Assembly (NCBI GenBank): GCA_022457155.1
Contig: JAJGOT010000214.1
Coordinates: 512,001-576,000 of the forward strand
DNA: 64,000 nt
DNA from: Cladopsammia gracilis
Taxonomy: Eukaryota > Cnidaria > Anthozoa > Scleractinia > Dendrophylliidae
Reading direction: 5' to 3'
The position numbers were made by a program, and so were the translations under genes. The number at the start of each line of letters is the position of its first letter. The stretch's first letter is position 1. Positions 10,801 through 22,146 of the stretch are shown here, piece by piece. Under the pieces are notes generated by a model, which worked only from the letters and a program-made list of their open reading frames with translations, searched no databases and was not told the origin of the DNA.

Positions 10801-11990
10801 CTAATTTTAATCTTGTCACTGTCTTCTTGGCGTGATTTCGTTTTTCTAGGCCGTAAAAGTATTTTGTATTGCGTTCACCTTGTTCGTGCCATCTTACTTT
10901 ACTTCTTAAAATCGCACCTTTCGTTCTATATGTCATTAATTTTTTAAGACGTGATTTTTCAATTTCGAGTTCAAGTATAAAGTTTTTATTGTGTGGATGC
11001 TTCTCTGCTTCTGCTTGTAACTTGTTTATTTTTACTTGTATGTCTTTTTCCTTGTCCCTAAATATTTTTGCCTTTCTTTTAGAGTATTTAACTGTAAAAC
11101 CTCTAATCTCCATTTTTATAAGATCCCACCTCAACCCTAAGTTTGTGATATTATTGTATTTTAATTTAAAATCAGGAAGATTTTCTCGTAAAGCTGCAAT
11201 ATATTTTTCATCTTCAAGAAGTGAGATATTAAACTTCCAAAAGCCTGGACCTTTCTTTTGAGCTGAGACATCGGATTGTAAATGAATTGAAACGGCTGAA
11301 TGATCACTTTCGGGTGCTAGAATAATTTCACATTTTATATTTGCAAGGGTGCGAAATTCTTTTGAAATTAAAAAGTAATCTAAACGGCTTTGTATTTTTA
11401 AGGATTTGTTTCTCCAAGTGAAACGAGATAAGTCTGGGTTTGAAGTTCGCCAAATGTCACAAAGATTGTAGGAATTTCAAAATTTTTTAATTTCGTTAAT
11501 GACCGACGCTTTTTTTGTGACAGGATTTCCACCTGCTTTATCTTTAGGCGAGAGTGCACAATTGAAATCGCCACCAATTATCAAATTTTCTTGTGTAACA
11601 TCTTGTAAAAGATTGTTAAGTTTCGAAAAAAAGTTTACTTGTTGATTAGCGTCATTTGGCGCGTAAATATTAACAAGAACAAAAGAGATTCCGTGAATTG
11701 ACATTTCTAAAATAATGAACCTTCCCTTTGTATCAGCAGTAAACTTTTCTACTTTGAAATCCAAAGAAGGGTTAATTAGTATCATGACACCTTTACTGTG
11801 ATTTGTACCGTGACTAAAGAAAACCTTCCCACCCCATTCACTTTCCCATGTGGATGTACACGAATTAGTGCTATAACATTCTTGCAGAAAAACAAAGTCT
11901 TGTTTCTGTTTGTGCAACCATCGAAAAACCAAACGGCGTTTAAGAGATTTGTTCAGACCTCTGACGTTTAACGACAGGCATTTTAAATTC
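7869..11990 (-). pseudogene. LINE ORF2: endonuclease and reverse transcriptase
   Basis: Domains in order: AP-endonuclease (CLSLNVRGLNKSLKRR, FLQECYS, GGDFNCA, SDHSAV at the catalytic His), reverse transcriptase (RPISLLNVDYKILTKAIAKR, FLDFKKAFDSIEW, QGCPLSGLLF, QYADDTTVF), and a C-terminal CPLCG...LNHMLIQC zinc knuckle. I followed the frame through 11135-11476: it stays open except for one in-frame TGA at 11474-11476 inside the endonuclease. The second lesion is a 398-bp tandem duplication (8533-9328), not a multiple of three, which ends the long frame at 8882; the rest resumes at 8795-7869. Without these two changes the frame would be about 1240 codons. The RT motif order and the DFKKAFDSI form suit the L1/Tx1 group. 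Confidence 0.85.
8533..9328. repeat. 398-bp tandem duplication inside the LINE
   Basis: Sequence starting AATGGCATTGATAAGACC at 8535 reappears at 8933 and stays essentially identical to the end of each copy (ATTGACTTTG at about 8930 and 9328). Near-identity suggests a recent duplication, or an assembly duplication. Confidence 0.9.
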
Positions 11991-12690
11991 AGAGCATTAG
12001 TTGTATTTATTCTAGGTGTTTGTATATATACGGCGAGCAGTCAGCACAGGTGCCAAGAATGAATAATATGAAATCAATTCCTCATGCGAGATACAGACCG
12101 TAATATTTGCAAAGCAACAGAAATGATCGCAACATTTAGCTTTGGTAGACAGTCGAACAATAAATGACCTACGAAAAACACACATTGTCGTATAATAATA
12201 TAATAATATAAATACTAACATAAACAATAAATAATTACATTCTATAAAAGGTCTTAAGGTTTGAACCTTATTAAAAGACCCTTGGGACTTCGGACTTATA
12301 ACGCTTGCTGGAAATGATTGCCATTGACAATAGCGAGTTACGGCATTTGTCAGCGTAGGTAAATTTCTGCATAATATCTAATTTGCTTAAACATAGTTGT
12401 GGATACTGGTATGCTAATTTTTTTTAATCTACCTGTCGTAACGATACCACGGAAATAGAAAACAAATAATCACATTTGAGGCATAATCTAGTTTGATATT
12501 TGAGTCATTTCGTTAGCATAGCAGCTTCGTATAAACTTAAACAGATAAACTTACTTCATAACTAGAGTTTTCTTAAAAAAAATTGGCTGATCGCTGAGCA
12601 TCTTCGTTTTTATTTGGTAAAAGGTACTCTGGTAAGTTGTTAGCTGAGAAACTGTTCCCATTAATTATTAGTTTTCGTCACTAACACTTC

Positions 12691-14690
12691 GCCTCAGGTT
12701 ATAAACCACTTAAAAAAGTGAACTTTTTTACTTTTTGGAGTCCATTTTATAAATGAGCCAAGCGCACGACTAATTATCTCTAAATCTTACGAATATTGTA
12801 TTATAGTCAGGAACAGCTGCAGCTTTATTAACAGTTACTCGGGAAAACTGTTCAACTTTCACGTCTCGGAGACCTTCGATATAGCATTGTTTTGGTTTCT
12901 CGAAGAACCTACCGGGATCCACCATCTTTTAATAGAAAAACTAAACCAATCAGAATATGTAAGAATCCGGATCAATAAACCAATCGGCGGTCATTTTAGA
13001 TCGCTATGACCCAGGGGTTTCTCCTCTCAACCCCGTATTTTGAAAACCGAGAAGCCCCTGGGAACGATACCCTTCCCACAATCCCCCGCGCCCTCCCCCT
13101 CTGCCTCTTTCTGAGCTACTGGGTACAAAATCGACGCGAGTGGTCAGCCGGTTAACAAATAGATTCCATTTGACCGTGTGTCTGTTCAGTTATAGATCAC
13201 AGATGACGTCAAAATGTGGTAAGAACAAAAAAGTAGAATACAAGCGGCAGGCGAGTGTGTCACTAATGTGATGTCTTCTGTGATCTACAACCGAACAGAC
13301 ACACCGCATAATGGAATCTATTTGTTTTATACAATGAACAGAAGAGTAAAAAGAGTAAAATTACGAACTTGCCTTGTAGCGCTCGACTGTTGGAAGATTT
13401 GTTCTACTTTAGGTATTTTCCAAGTCGCCAAGAACACTTTTCGTCTTGGTTTCTTCCTTTTCTTGCTCGTAAACAGCTCCTGCTAAACATTTTTTGATGT
13501 TTTCACTTGCTCAATCCAGAATAATATCGCAAACATTTTCAAAATTGTGCGCCATGTTGGACGAAACAAAGCAAACAATTTTTCTATGACGTCAGCCGTG
13601 CGTCTGTACTCTGAAAGATCATAGGCAACGACCAATCACAGAGCGCGTAGTATTCAGTTCATTGTATAATCCAAGATGGCGCCCAACCCTGAAATCGCAC
13701 AGCATCCAGACCAATACCCGACGAGATTAGAAAGCGTTCTCTTATCGTCGAACGCAATAAAAAATGACAAACAACTCTGTCAAATATAAAGTAAACAATA
13801 CTTTTCTGCATTTCTGGACATAAGTGCACCCAGAATAGCTTCGTAACATTGAAGAGACAACAGGGCCCTTTACACGAAGAAAATAAGCCGCGGCTTGCTT
13901 AAGCTGTGAGCTGAATCATTTATAGCGATATTTCTCGTCACGTCACCTTTTGTTATTAATGTGCTAACCAGAGAACTACTAGCTGTTGAAACAAATAGTT
14001 ATTTTGTTTAATAGTTGGTAAATTTGAATAACAAAACAAATTTGACGTCATGTTTGTAAACAAAGAAATATCGCTATACGGGCGAGGCGTACGCAAGATG
14101 CCGGAAGGTCTCTTATAAATGGTTTCGCGTCTTATACATTATACTGTGTTGTTAAATGTCAGAAATAATATTACATTCGGCGTGAACATTAACAGTTATA
14201 TTTGTCCCTGAGCTGGACTTCAAAAACACCTTCCGGAACTGTAACAACTTTACCCCGGCAACAGTCATGCAGTTGTCTAGTTCTTCCTGCAGAAATTATC
14301 GTTCTTCGGCGTAATTCCATGTACGAACTTTTACCTTTGGAGCGCTTGATGAATCCATCTTGAGTTGACTCTTCTTAATTTTCTTTTCAGTCTTTTTCTC
14401 GCAGCTCTCAGGATTACGAAACGTGTCGTCGCGCAAGCTGTCACGCAATGCAAGCTAAAAACAAAATTTTCCCTTGCACTGTTCGCGTTTCCGACCTGGA
14501 TAAGCCACGAACAAATCGCAAACTCATTTATACGAGCAATCTCCTGTCTTACAGGAGCTGCGGCTTGAAGAAAACGAGCCTCAAAGTTTATGAAGGCTTC
14601 AATAGGCCACGGCTTATATGTTAGCCACAAACGAGAAAAATGTACCATTTCAATTTATGTTTCATCGAAATGTTTAATTGATAGCATCAA
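12691..14690. other. Intergenic stretch with two foldback repeats
   Basis: No convincing gene. It contains two small inverted-repeat elements: 13154-13326 (AACAAATAGATTCCA / TGGAATCTATTTGTT) and 13921-14078 (TATAGCGATATTTCT / AGAAATATCGCTATA). A 105-codon minus-strand frame at 14331-14648 has no recognisable domain and I do not call it. Confidence 0.5.
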
Positions 14691-15403
14691 TTAAAGTGCC
14701 TATGAAATGAAATTTTCGACCGTTTTTTATACTAAAAAATTGAAGTCTATGTTCCTCTGATTCATAATTTTCAAATTAAACTAATGGTCAAGCAACAAAA
14801 AGTTATTTTTTGGACGTCCAAAGTTGGTCCAAAATGAACTTTTCGTGTCCTGGGTCCTGGAACTCGCATAAAAGGAAACATAGAAAGCACGATCACTGCA
14901 AGAAACCGTTGAGAATGGCCGGATCTGGGTTTCCAGACCTGGATCAGTATTAATACTTGAAGTGAAACATTAGAAACGGCAAAATGATCCTAACGGTAGA
15001 AAAACAGAAGCGGAAGCAAGTAACATGGTGACGTCATGGGTTGTGCAAAAATGCGGCATCGCTTTCAGACGCTTCAGTATTTCTCGTAAACAAACCACTT
15101 TTTTTAGCTGTATTTTTAGCAGTTTTGCTCAGTTGAAAATATCCTCCGACGATGAATTTTGACTACTATGTTGATTAGGAAGGTCTCCACAGCTGTTGAC
15201 GTCACAAGTCCTAATTTGCATATTCTGGCCGCGCGCTGGTTGTCCCATTTTTTAGGCTGAAATAGGCCAACTTTGAGGTAAGAAAAAAATAGATTACGCC
15301 CTTGACCATAACTTAAATTGGAAAACTATGAATCAGTGGAACATGGACTTCAATTTTTTAGTATAAAAAACGGGTCGAAAATTTCATCTCATAGGCACTT
15401 GAA
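14691..15403. repeat. TTAA-flanked foldback MITE, copy 1
   Basis: Starts TTAAAGTGCCTATGAAATG and ends with the mirror image (CATCTCATAGGCACTTGAA), with arms of roughly 85 bp that pair over GACTTCAATTTTTTAGTATA. The left TTAA target is intact; the right one has mutated. A second, better preserved copy lies at 52584-53258. TTAA specificity suggests mobilisation by a piggyBac-type transposase. Confidence 0.85.
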
Positions 15404-15438
15404 GAATATTATTCAGTGATGTTGTTATATTATTTTAG

Positions 15439-15485
15439 ATGCTTTGGCTGTTAAGGCAATAGTGCCAGAAAAAGTTCAACATGAT
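15439..15485 (+). CDS. Candidate exon a of host ITAM-like gene
   Basis: A 47-nt exon between acceptor TTATTTTAG (ending 15438) and donor GTAAGT (15486). It enters with two bases completing a codon begun upstream and leaves in phase 0. The reading ALAVKAIVPEKVQHD is open. The downstream exons at 17266, 24763 and 31462 continue in matching phase. The preceding exons, expected to encode a membrane or extracellular part, were not found. Called from splice sites and phase only. Confidence 0.5.
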
Positions 15486-17265
15486 GTAAGTAAAATATTA
15501 AATAAATGTAATTTTGCTTATTACATTACAATATTTGTGCTGTATTCTAACAGTACATCAATCATAGCATTTTAAATAAAACAAGAAGCTGTAACAGCTT
15601 GAACTCGTAGCTCCTTTAACTCATTGCAGCATTGATTCCCGAGTGTTTTGAGTGCTTTTACGGAGAAACATAAGATTGAAATTATGTCTAATCAAAGGCT
15701 CCTAAGAGCCAACCCGAGAAGAAGAAATGCTAACGCGTAACGCGTAATGCGTAATGCAATATTGCCGTAAGCTTACGTTTTCACACTGACACGGTTCGAT
15801 ATATATATATTTTTTAATTAAACGTAAGGATTTTTGACGAACGAAAAAAAAAATACATCACTTTCGTAATGTCCAGTTCGAAAAAAGAAAAAAAAGGCAA
15901 AAAAAAAAAAAGGACTTCATGGAGACTCGAACTCGGGCCGTCCGGGACTAAGGCACAAAATCAATCAACTGCGTTGTCGAAGAACACATGCTCGAAAAGA
16001 GCTAAATTTTATTATTTTAAGGTAGATACGCATCAGAACGCGTGTTTCGGTTGCAAAATCCTTTTGGATCGATTTTAATGTTGCATTAAAAACTCCAAAT
16101 GCGAAACATCTATAAGCTTATTGTTGTCTATATTCGTTTACATCAAATTAATTATTGTTATCGCTGGATTCACGTTGAATTCCTGTTACGAAACGTATTC
16201 GTAAGAAAGCATTTACTCACCAAGTTTACAGCTGATGGAAGGAGCGAGTGAGTGAGTGAATCAGTTTTATTTAGCCACCGTTACCGATAACCCGTTCATT
16301 ACGCTTTCACGTATACACGGATTTAAAAGTAAGACTACACTACATTCACCAGATTCAGTGAGGTCTTCAGTAGCTGACACTTAAGCTCGATCCAGAGCTC
16401 GATCGCTAAGCAAGTTTAATATACAAAACACAGAACTTGCCAGAGCAAAAATCCCACAGGAATAAGAGGCAAACACAATATCAAACGGTCGTATCCATCC
16501 ATGAACGCCTTGAATTGTCTTGAAAGCGTGCAATTGTTAGCCATAGTGCTTTATCTTGCTTCTCAAGTCAGCACACGGAGAAATTTTACGGTATGTATTT
16601 CATGGCTGAAAGCTATATAGTCGTCGAAATAGACTACAATATGCGTGCATAAATTTGCATGAGCTAATGTGACACGAAAAAAAAGAAGAAAAGTCAAAGC
16701 CGGATTTACAACTCGTGTGCTCCGCCACGAGTAATGAGACAAGAAACGTTAGTAGTGGCGTAATGTCTGATTTTTCCTTAAATGTTTTCAGAAAAGTCAG
16801 GTGCCTCATGCACTAATAGTTTATTAAAACTCTCTCTGCATGGCAGTTTTTATGCCTTATTTCCCTGGCCTCTAGCTTAACCATTCCATTCCCAGAGTCA
16901 ATTGCTTATAAAGTCAATTACTTACTGTTTAAACTTTTGAGTCTGTGGACAAAATGTGCTTTTGCTAATCAAACTATTTAAATGTATGTGCAAAATTGTT
17001 GTTTTTAATGCTAATTAAACTCTTTAATACACATGCAAAATCGTTGTTTTACTAATTAAACTCTTCAACGTACGTGCAAAAGTGACTGACACTGGTGAAT
17101 GATGCTATTCTGTCTGTGCATTCCGTTTATTTCTCACTAAAAGAATTTTTTTTACAGTTATATTTCGTATTAATTCTTAAGTGTGGGTCACAATTCCAAG
17201 AACACATATCATATGTTACTGGATACCAGTTAATTAGTTTATAAATGATTTTGCTTTCCATTTAG
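15486..17265 (+). other. Intron of the ITAM-like gene
   Basis: AT-rich, without convincing genes. A tRNA-like T-arm motif (minus strand, near 15920-15940, AGTTCGAGTC) sits in a degenerate repeat at about 15.85-16.0 kb. At about 16.92-17.09 kb a segment of about 55 bp built on GTGCAAAA-GTTGTTTT-ACTAATTAAACTCTT is repeated roughly three times. Confidence 0.4.
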
Positions 17266-17318
17266 TTCACCCTACATCAATACGAATCTATAAAAGAAGC
17301 AGAGAATGAAGAAGAACC
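17266..17318 (+). CDS. Candidate exon b: first ITAM tyrosine (YESI)
   Basis: A 53-nt exon between acceptor TTCCATTTAG and donor GTAAGT. It begins in phase 0, as exon a requires, and ends in phase 2. It encodes FTLHQYESIKEAENEEEP, the last codon being completed by exon c. YESI is a Y-x-x-I tyrosine motif in an acidic stretch. With YEEI in exon c the spacing is ten residues, within the 6-12 allowed for an ITAM. Function would be phosphorylation-dependent docking of tandem-SH2 kinases (Syk/ZAP-70 type), an inference from motif only. Confidence 0.55.
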
Positions 17319-17570
17319 GTAAGTAGCCACAATATAACTTGCATCCTATATTGCAACAGTACGTTTAATTATTTTGAAACCATTACCTGTAAAATGAAAT
17401 TTATAGATTTTATTTAATTGAAGATTTCACACCTTGGATCCAGTTTCATGAAATGAACTGTCATATTTACACATTTGTAATAGCTGAGGTGGTGGCTCAC
17501 CCTAAGAAGGGCGATCATGAAGAGTCTAGTAACAACCGCCAATCTTTCTAATATATATAGTTACAGCCTT

Positions 17571-18668
17571 AGCCTAACAGCGGCGCTCTCTGAAGACCCT
17601 CTGAACAAGCTTAACTAAGATGAAACTTAACTTAGGTGAAGGGTCGGAAGCACAATAATTAAGATTGACGACCGGGCTATTTTTCAATTTTAGCAATTCT
17701 GAAAAGCAGTATTACCCGACCGTCTGCACAGTACATTTAGACCGTACAAAAGTTCACAAAAACAACTTTTTCTCCGTCTAGAATAACTATTACGACTATT
17801 TTCCGAATAAAATAGAGTTGTTGCTTGTCAAAAAATGCCCGAGAAACTGATTTGCCAAAATACACAAACATATTTGCATAAGGCGACGCGAGTATAAAAT
17901 CTAAGTCTTGTTTTGTTTACATAAAATCGCTTTTCAACCTATGTAATGAATGAACAAACACATAAAAATGGACAACACAATCTTCTTTCGAAAAATCTCA
18001 TTTAGTTTGTGTTTAGAAGCAAAACGCATCGAGGCCGAGCCGTGTCTTCGATGAAATTCAAGAAATTAAAATACAACTGAATTTAAGCTACACGTTTATA
18101 AAAAATTCTCCAAAATTAACTAGAACACAAACAAAATGTCAATCACAGATTGATGTCAAGATAAATTCCCATCGAAAAATGTAATTTGTTTTACCTTTAA
18201 GTCCCTCCGGCGACTACTGTACTTGGAAATTCTTTAAACCTCCGCTTTGGTGCTGAAATCCGTGAAACGAACCCATCTCTTCGCATTGCTAAAAACGTAT
18301 ATAGTTCCTCGAAGCAAGATTTTATCCCTGAAAGCTCTTCTTTTTCCACTAAAGCGGCTTCTGAGTATCACTTAATTAGTATCCCTGTCTTGAGTAGCAA
18401 ACCGCGAAAAACTCCAGAGAAATAACGACTTTAATTCTCCGCTAAACACAACAAAACAACTAAAGTGTTTACCGAGCTCACAGCTGTGTGGCCGCGCGAA
18501 AAACAAAGCCTTGCTTTCAAGATCCCGGATGTTGTTCCAACACGGGCGGGCGGGCGGGCACACACGCGCCCGCGAAACATTCCGCTAGCCATGACCATGA
18601 AAAATGACGGGCATAGTTCTATGAGTAGGTGCTCCGCCGCGCCTTCGGCCCGCGGGCTCCGCTATTAC
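17571..18668 (+). repeat. 1.1-kb repeat family, copy A
   Basis: Starts at AGCCTAACAGCGGCG and runs through blocks such as GACGACCGGGCTATTTTTC, ATTCCGCTAGCCATGACC and a final GC-rich stem-loop before GCTCCGCTATT. It matches copy B (19061-20160, inverted) and copy C (32406-33573). No transposase-like frame is seen, so it is non-autonomous. Confidence 0.8.
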
Positions 18669-18719
18669 CGGTCCTGTGAAAGGTTCTCGAGCGCATCGTT
18701 CACGAACAATTTGTTCGCT

Positions 18720-19040
18720 TCCTCACATCTAACAATAAGATATCCATTCATCAAAGCGGGAACAGACAGCTGCATTCCACAGAAACACTCGGAATTTTTT
18801 CACCAACCATCTGTTGAGAGCGGTTGACGAGAAAAAGGTGACGGGCGTCCTGATGCTCGACTTGAGTAAGGCGTTTGATAGTATCCATCACAAGACCTTG
18901 CTTGCAAAGCTGCGCGTGCTTGGCGTCTCTACTGAGGCCTTGTCCTGGTTTGCTAGTTGCTTACTAGATATAGCAAACAGTGTGTACGTATAAATAATTC
19001 CAGGTCAAGCCTTCTAGCCATTTGTCATGGTGTCCCTCAA
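18720..19040 (+). pseudogene. LINE reverse-transcriptase fragment between inverted repeats
   Basis: The reading VTGVLMLDLSKAFDSIHHK at about 18840-18896 is the RT palm motif (F/L-D-L-x-K-AFD). It is preceded by RQLHSTETL and followed by LAKLRVLGVS. Only about 100 codons remain, broken by stops. It sits precisely between the two inverted 1.1-kb copies. Confidence 0.75.
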
Positions 19041-19060
19041 GCATTGCATTGCATTGCATT

Positions 19061-20160
19061 GTAGCGGAGCTCTCGCGGGCCGAAAGAACCCATGCCCGTC
19101 ATTTTTCATGGTCATGGCCAGCGGAATGTTTCGCGGGCGGCGTCTGCGCATGTGTGTCCGAGCGTTGGGCAGGGCCAATTCGCGGGCGCGTATGACGTCG
19201 CAAAACATGCGCGGGATCTTAGCAATTTTGAAAGCAAAGCGAGGCTTTGTTTTTCGCGCGGCTGCACAGCCGATGTCGCGTCAGTTGGGAAAACGCTTTT
19301 GATGTTTTGCTGTGTTTAGCAGAGAAGAACGCAGCAAAACATCAAATTAAAGTCGTTATTTTCCTGCAGTTTTTCGTGGTATGATACTCAAGACCGGGAT
19401 ACTAATTAAGGGATACTCAGAAGCCGCCATAGTGAAACAAAGAGCTTTCAGGAATGAAATCTTGCTTCGAGGAACTTCATACGTTTTTTAAAATCAATGC
19501 GGAAGCATTTCTCACTGAAGAAGCGGAGATGTAAAGAATTTCTTAAAGGTAAAACAAATCACATTTTTCGATGGGAATTTATGTTGATATCAATCTATGA
19601 TTGACTTTTTCTTTGTGTCTTGTTAGTTTTGGAGAATTATGTATTGTATTGTATTCAAATTCAGTCGTTTCATGATTTTTTTCATCGATGGCAGCTCGGC
19701 CTCGATGCGCTATAAATGGTTCGCGTTTTGCTTTTAAACAGAAACTTATGGAGATTTGAATTACATTTTTCAAAAGAAGATTGTGTTGTCCATTTTTATG
19801 TGTTTGTTCATTCAATACATAGGTTGAAAAGCGATTTTGTGTAAACAAAACATGACTTGCATTTCACAGTTCTAATTTCACTCGCGTGGCCTTATGCAAA
19901 TATGTTTGTGTATTTTTTGCAATTTTGAAATTTCCAAATCAGTTTCTCGGCAATTTTTGATAAGCAACAGATGTATTTTATTCGGAAAGTAGTCGTACTA
20001 GTTATTGTTTTTGTGAACTTTTGTACTGTCTAAATGAACTGTGCAGACGGTCACGTAATTCTGTTTTTAAGAATTGCTAAAATTGAAAAATAGCCCGGTT
20101 GTCAATCTTAATTCCCGGCTTCCGACCTTTCACCTCACTTAAGTTTATCATCGGCTTTCT
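19061..20160 (-). repeat. 1.1-kb repeat family, copy B (inverted)
   Basis: Reverse-complement partner of 17571-18668: it begins TAGCGGAGCTCTCGCGGGCC and ends at about TAAGTTTATCATCGGCTTTC, a form of the 5' end also seen at 35.10 kb. With copy A it makes a large inverted repeat of about 2.6 kb in total. Confidence 0.8.
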
Positions 20161-20198
20161 GAGAAACGTAGGGCTGGATTATTTGGTCCAAGTCATTT

Positions 20199-20247
20199 AA
20201 TTGCTACTCAGAGTTTCATGCTCCTCACGAAGCAATCATCAGGCAAC
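20199..20247 (-). ncRNA. Hammerhead-like ribozyme, Penelope-associated variant
   Basis: On the minus strand: stem I GUUGC / GCAAU, core CUGAUGA (20242-20236), stem II UGCU...AGCA, core GAAA, a two-pair stem III AC / GU with a five-base loop, and unpaired A at position 17. All core bases are present. A U-U mismatch sits at pair 10.1/11.1. The same architecture with different stems recurs at 20.95-21.1 and 21.86-22.0 kb. It lies beside a Penelope-like GIY-YIG frame; hammerheads are known in Penelope-like elements. Activity is not shown. Confidence 0.55.
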
Positions 20248-20365
20248 TGCCAAAAAATAACAGTTACAATCAGAGATATTCAAAAAATAGAACAATGCAT
20301 GCTAATTGTGGTGCGTGTCGCGTGGCGCGTGACGCTTGGCGCGTCAAGTAGGATCATATCGCTAA

Positions 20366-20722
20366 TTAAGTGATGGCGGTTTTCAGCAGGAATTTTCTTG
20401 AATGTCTACAGCACCATGTGAGTTCATTTCTGTTGTTAAGCGTTGACATTTCGAGTTTACATATTATGAAATATTTCTCCCATAAACACAAATTACATTT
20501 CTTAGTGACATTCGAATAAGATCTAGCTTGTTTTACTTTCCACCATTTGATATCATACTTAATGTTCCGTTCTTTCAGGCTCCATATATGCTTGCTAAGT
20601 TCGGTTGTGCGTTTATACCGTTCGTTCTTAAATGAGCATACATGGTTTCTATATCGTAATTTAAATGTGGTGTCGCAAAGGTGATGATTGCTTCGTGAGG
20701 AGCATGAAACTCTGAGAAGCAA
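20366..20722 (-). pseudogene. Penelope-like element GIY-YIG endonuclease C-terminus, copy 1
   Basis: A 118-aa minus-strand frame contains [28 protein letters not shown] and [13 protein letters not shown], followed by [19 protein letters not shown]. This is the conserved C-terminal end of the GIY-YIG endonuclease of Penelope-like retroelements, including the CNLCL segment. The GIY-YIG residues and all RT motifs are missing, so it is a truncated copy. A near-identical second copy follows about 0.87 kb away (21239-21595). Confidence 0.8.
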
Positions 20723-20875
20723 TTAAATGACTTGGACCAAATAATCCAGCTCTACGTTTCTACTTATTTATTGCTCTAGTCTAACAATTGAGCACTCTAA
20801 TAGCCAATGAGAATTTATATTCAATATTTGGTATATATATATAGTTCTTATATATATATATAAGAACTTTAAATT

Positions 20876-20923
<48 letters not shown>

Positions 20924-20927
<4 letters not shown>

Positions 20928-21118
20928 CACGATGTAATGTTACAAAACAGTAACTCGCGTTTCACGCTCGGTGGCGATCATCAGACTGAATAAAAAGGTC
21001 GTTAGCTTGTTTTCATGAACTGCTTTTTAACGCCTTTTAACGACCTTTTTATTCAGTCTGATGATCGCCACCGAGCGTGAAACTCGAGTTACTGTTTTGT
21101 AACATCACATCGTGTGAA
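20924..21118. repeat. 195-bp palindrome with hammerhead-like arms, copy 1
   Basis: TTCACACGATGT at the left is mirrored by ACATCGTGTGAA at the right, and long arms pair over GGTGGCGATCATCAGACTG and its complement. Each arm contains CAGU-CUGAUGA-(CGC...GCG)-GAAAC-(GCGA or UCGA)-GU-U-ACUG, a hammerhead-like core. An AT microsatellite precedes it. Confidence 0.75.
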
Positions 21119-21238
21119 AATATATTCCTGCTCTACTATTTGTATCGAGCAATATTTGTATAGAACAATGCATGCTAATTGTGGTGCGTGTCGCGTGGCG
21201 CGTGACGCGTGGCGCGTCAAGTAGGATCATATCGCTAA

Positions 21239-21595
21239 TTAAGTGATGACGGTTTTCAGCAGGAATTTTCTTGAATGTCTACAGCACCATGTGAGTTCAT
21301 TTCTGTTGTTAAGCGTTGACATTTCGAGTTTACATATTATGAAATATTTCTCCTATAAACACAAATTACATTTCTTAGTGACATTCGAATAAGATCTAGC
21401 TTGTTTTACTTTCCACCATTTGATATCATACTTAATGTTCCGTTCTTTCAGGCTCCATATATGCCTGCTAAGTTCGGTTGTGCGTTTATACCGTTCGTTC
21501 TTAAATGAGCATACATGGTTTCTATATCTTAATTTAAATGTGGTGTCGCAAAGGTGATGATTGCTTCGTGAGGAGCATGAAACTCTGAGAAGCAA
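21239..21595 (-). pseudogene. Penelope-like element GIY-YIG C-terminus, copy 2
   Basis: Almost the same sequence as 20366-20722, but a TGG-to-TAG change after KKCNLCL stops the frame at 21353. Together with the repeated palindrome and microsatellite this makes a tandem unit of about 0.9 kb, the head-to-tail arrangement usual for Penelope-like elements. Confidence 0.8.
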
Positions 21596-21719
21596 TTAAA
21601 TGACTTGGACCAAATAATCCAGCTCTACGTTTCTACTTATTTATTGCTCTAGTCTAACAATTGAGCACTCTAATAGCCAATGAGAATTTATATTCAATAT
21701 TTGGTATATATATATAGTT

Positions 21720-21783
<64 letters not shown>

Positions 21784-21792
21784 AACTTTAAA

Positions 21793-21838
<46 letters not shown>

Positions 21839-21842
<4 letters not shown>

Positions 21843-22032
21843 CACGATGTAATGTTACAAAACAGTAACTCGAGTTTCACGCTCGGTGGCGATCATCAGA
21901 CTGAATAAAAAGGTCGTTAGCTTGTTTTCATGAACTGCTTTTTAACGCCTTTTAACGACCTTTTTATTCAGTCTGATGATCGCCACCGAGCGTGAAACTC
22001 GAGTTACTGTTTTGTAACATCACATCGTGTGA
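21839..22032. repeat. 194-bp palindrome with hammerhead-like arms, copy 2
   Basis: Second copy of the palindrome at 20924-21118, again flanked on the left by a TA run and carrying the CTGATGA...GAAAC motif in both arms. Confidence 0.75.
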
Positions 22033-22094
22033 AAATATATTCCTGCTCTACTATTTGTATCGAGCACTCTTTGTCCAAGTGACGACAACCACAG

Positions 22095-22140
<46 letters not shown>

Positions 22141-22146
<6 letters not shown>

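Larger units (their letters stand above)
7730..12675 (-). mobile_element. Nearly complete L1/Tx1-type LINE with 15-bp target duplication
   Basis: CGTCACTAACACTTC occurs at 7715-7729 and again at 12676-12690, exactly flanking the element. On the minus strand the element ends in a poly(A) tail (T-run 7730-7756) and starts with about 680 bp of non-coding sequence (12000-12675). One long ORF2 (APE endonuclease, RT, C-terminal zinc knuckle) runs from about 11990 to 7869. No ORF1 is recognised, so the 5' part is either an untranslated leader or a deleted ORF1. The preserved target duplication and single nonsense codon argue for a fairly recent insertion. Confidence 0.85.
20820..22143. repeat. Cluster of (AT)n microsatellites
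   Basis: Long TA runs occur at about 20878-20923, 21702-21840 (interrupted by AAGAACTTTAAATTC) and 22098-22143. Further runs lie at about 22644-22702 and 22784-22820. Each touches the edge of a palindromic repeat. Confidence 0.9.

Noticed and set aside
14331..14648. 105-codon minus-strand frame
   Set aside because: No domain, no splice context, and no clear promoter; kept only as a note.
15900..15960. tRNA gene
   Set aside because: Only a T-arm-like B-box remains on the minus strand; no complete cloverleaf.
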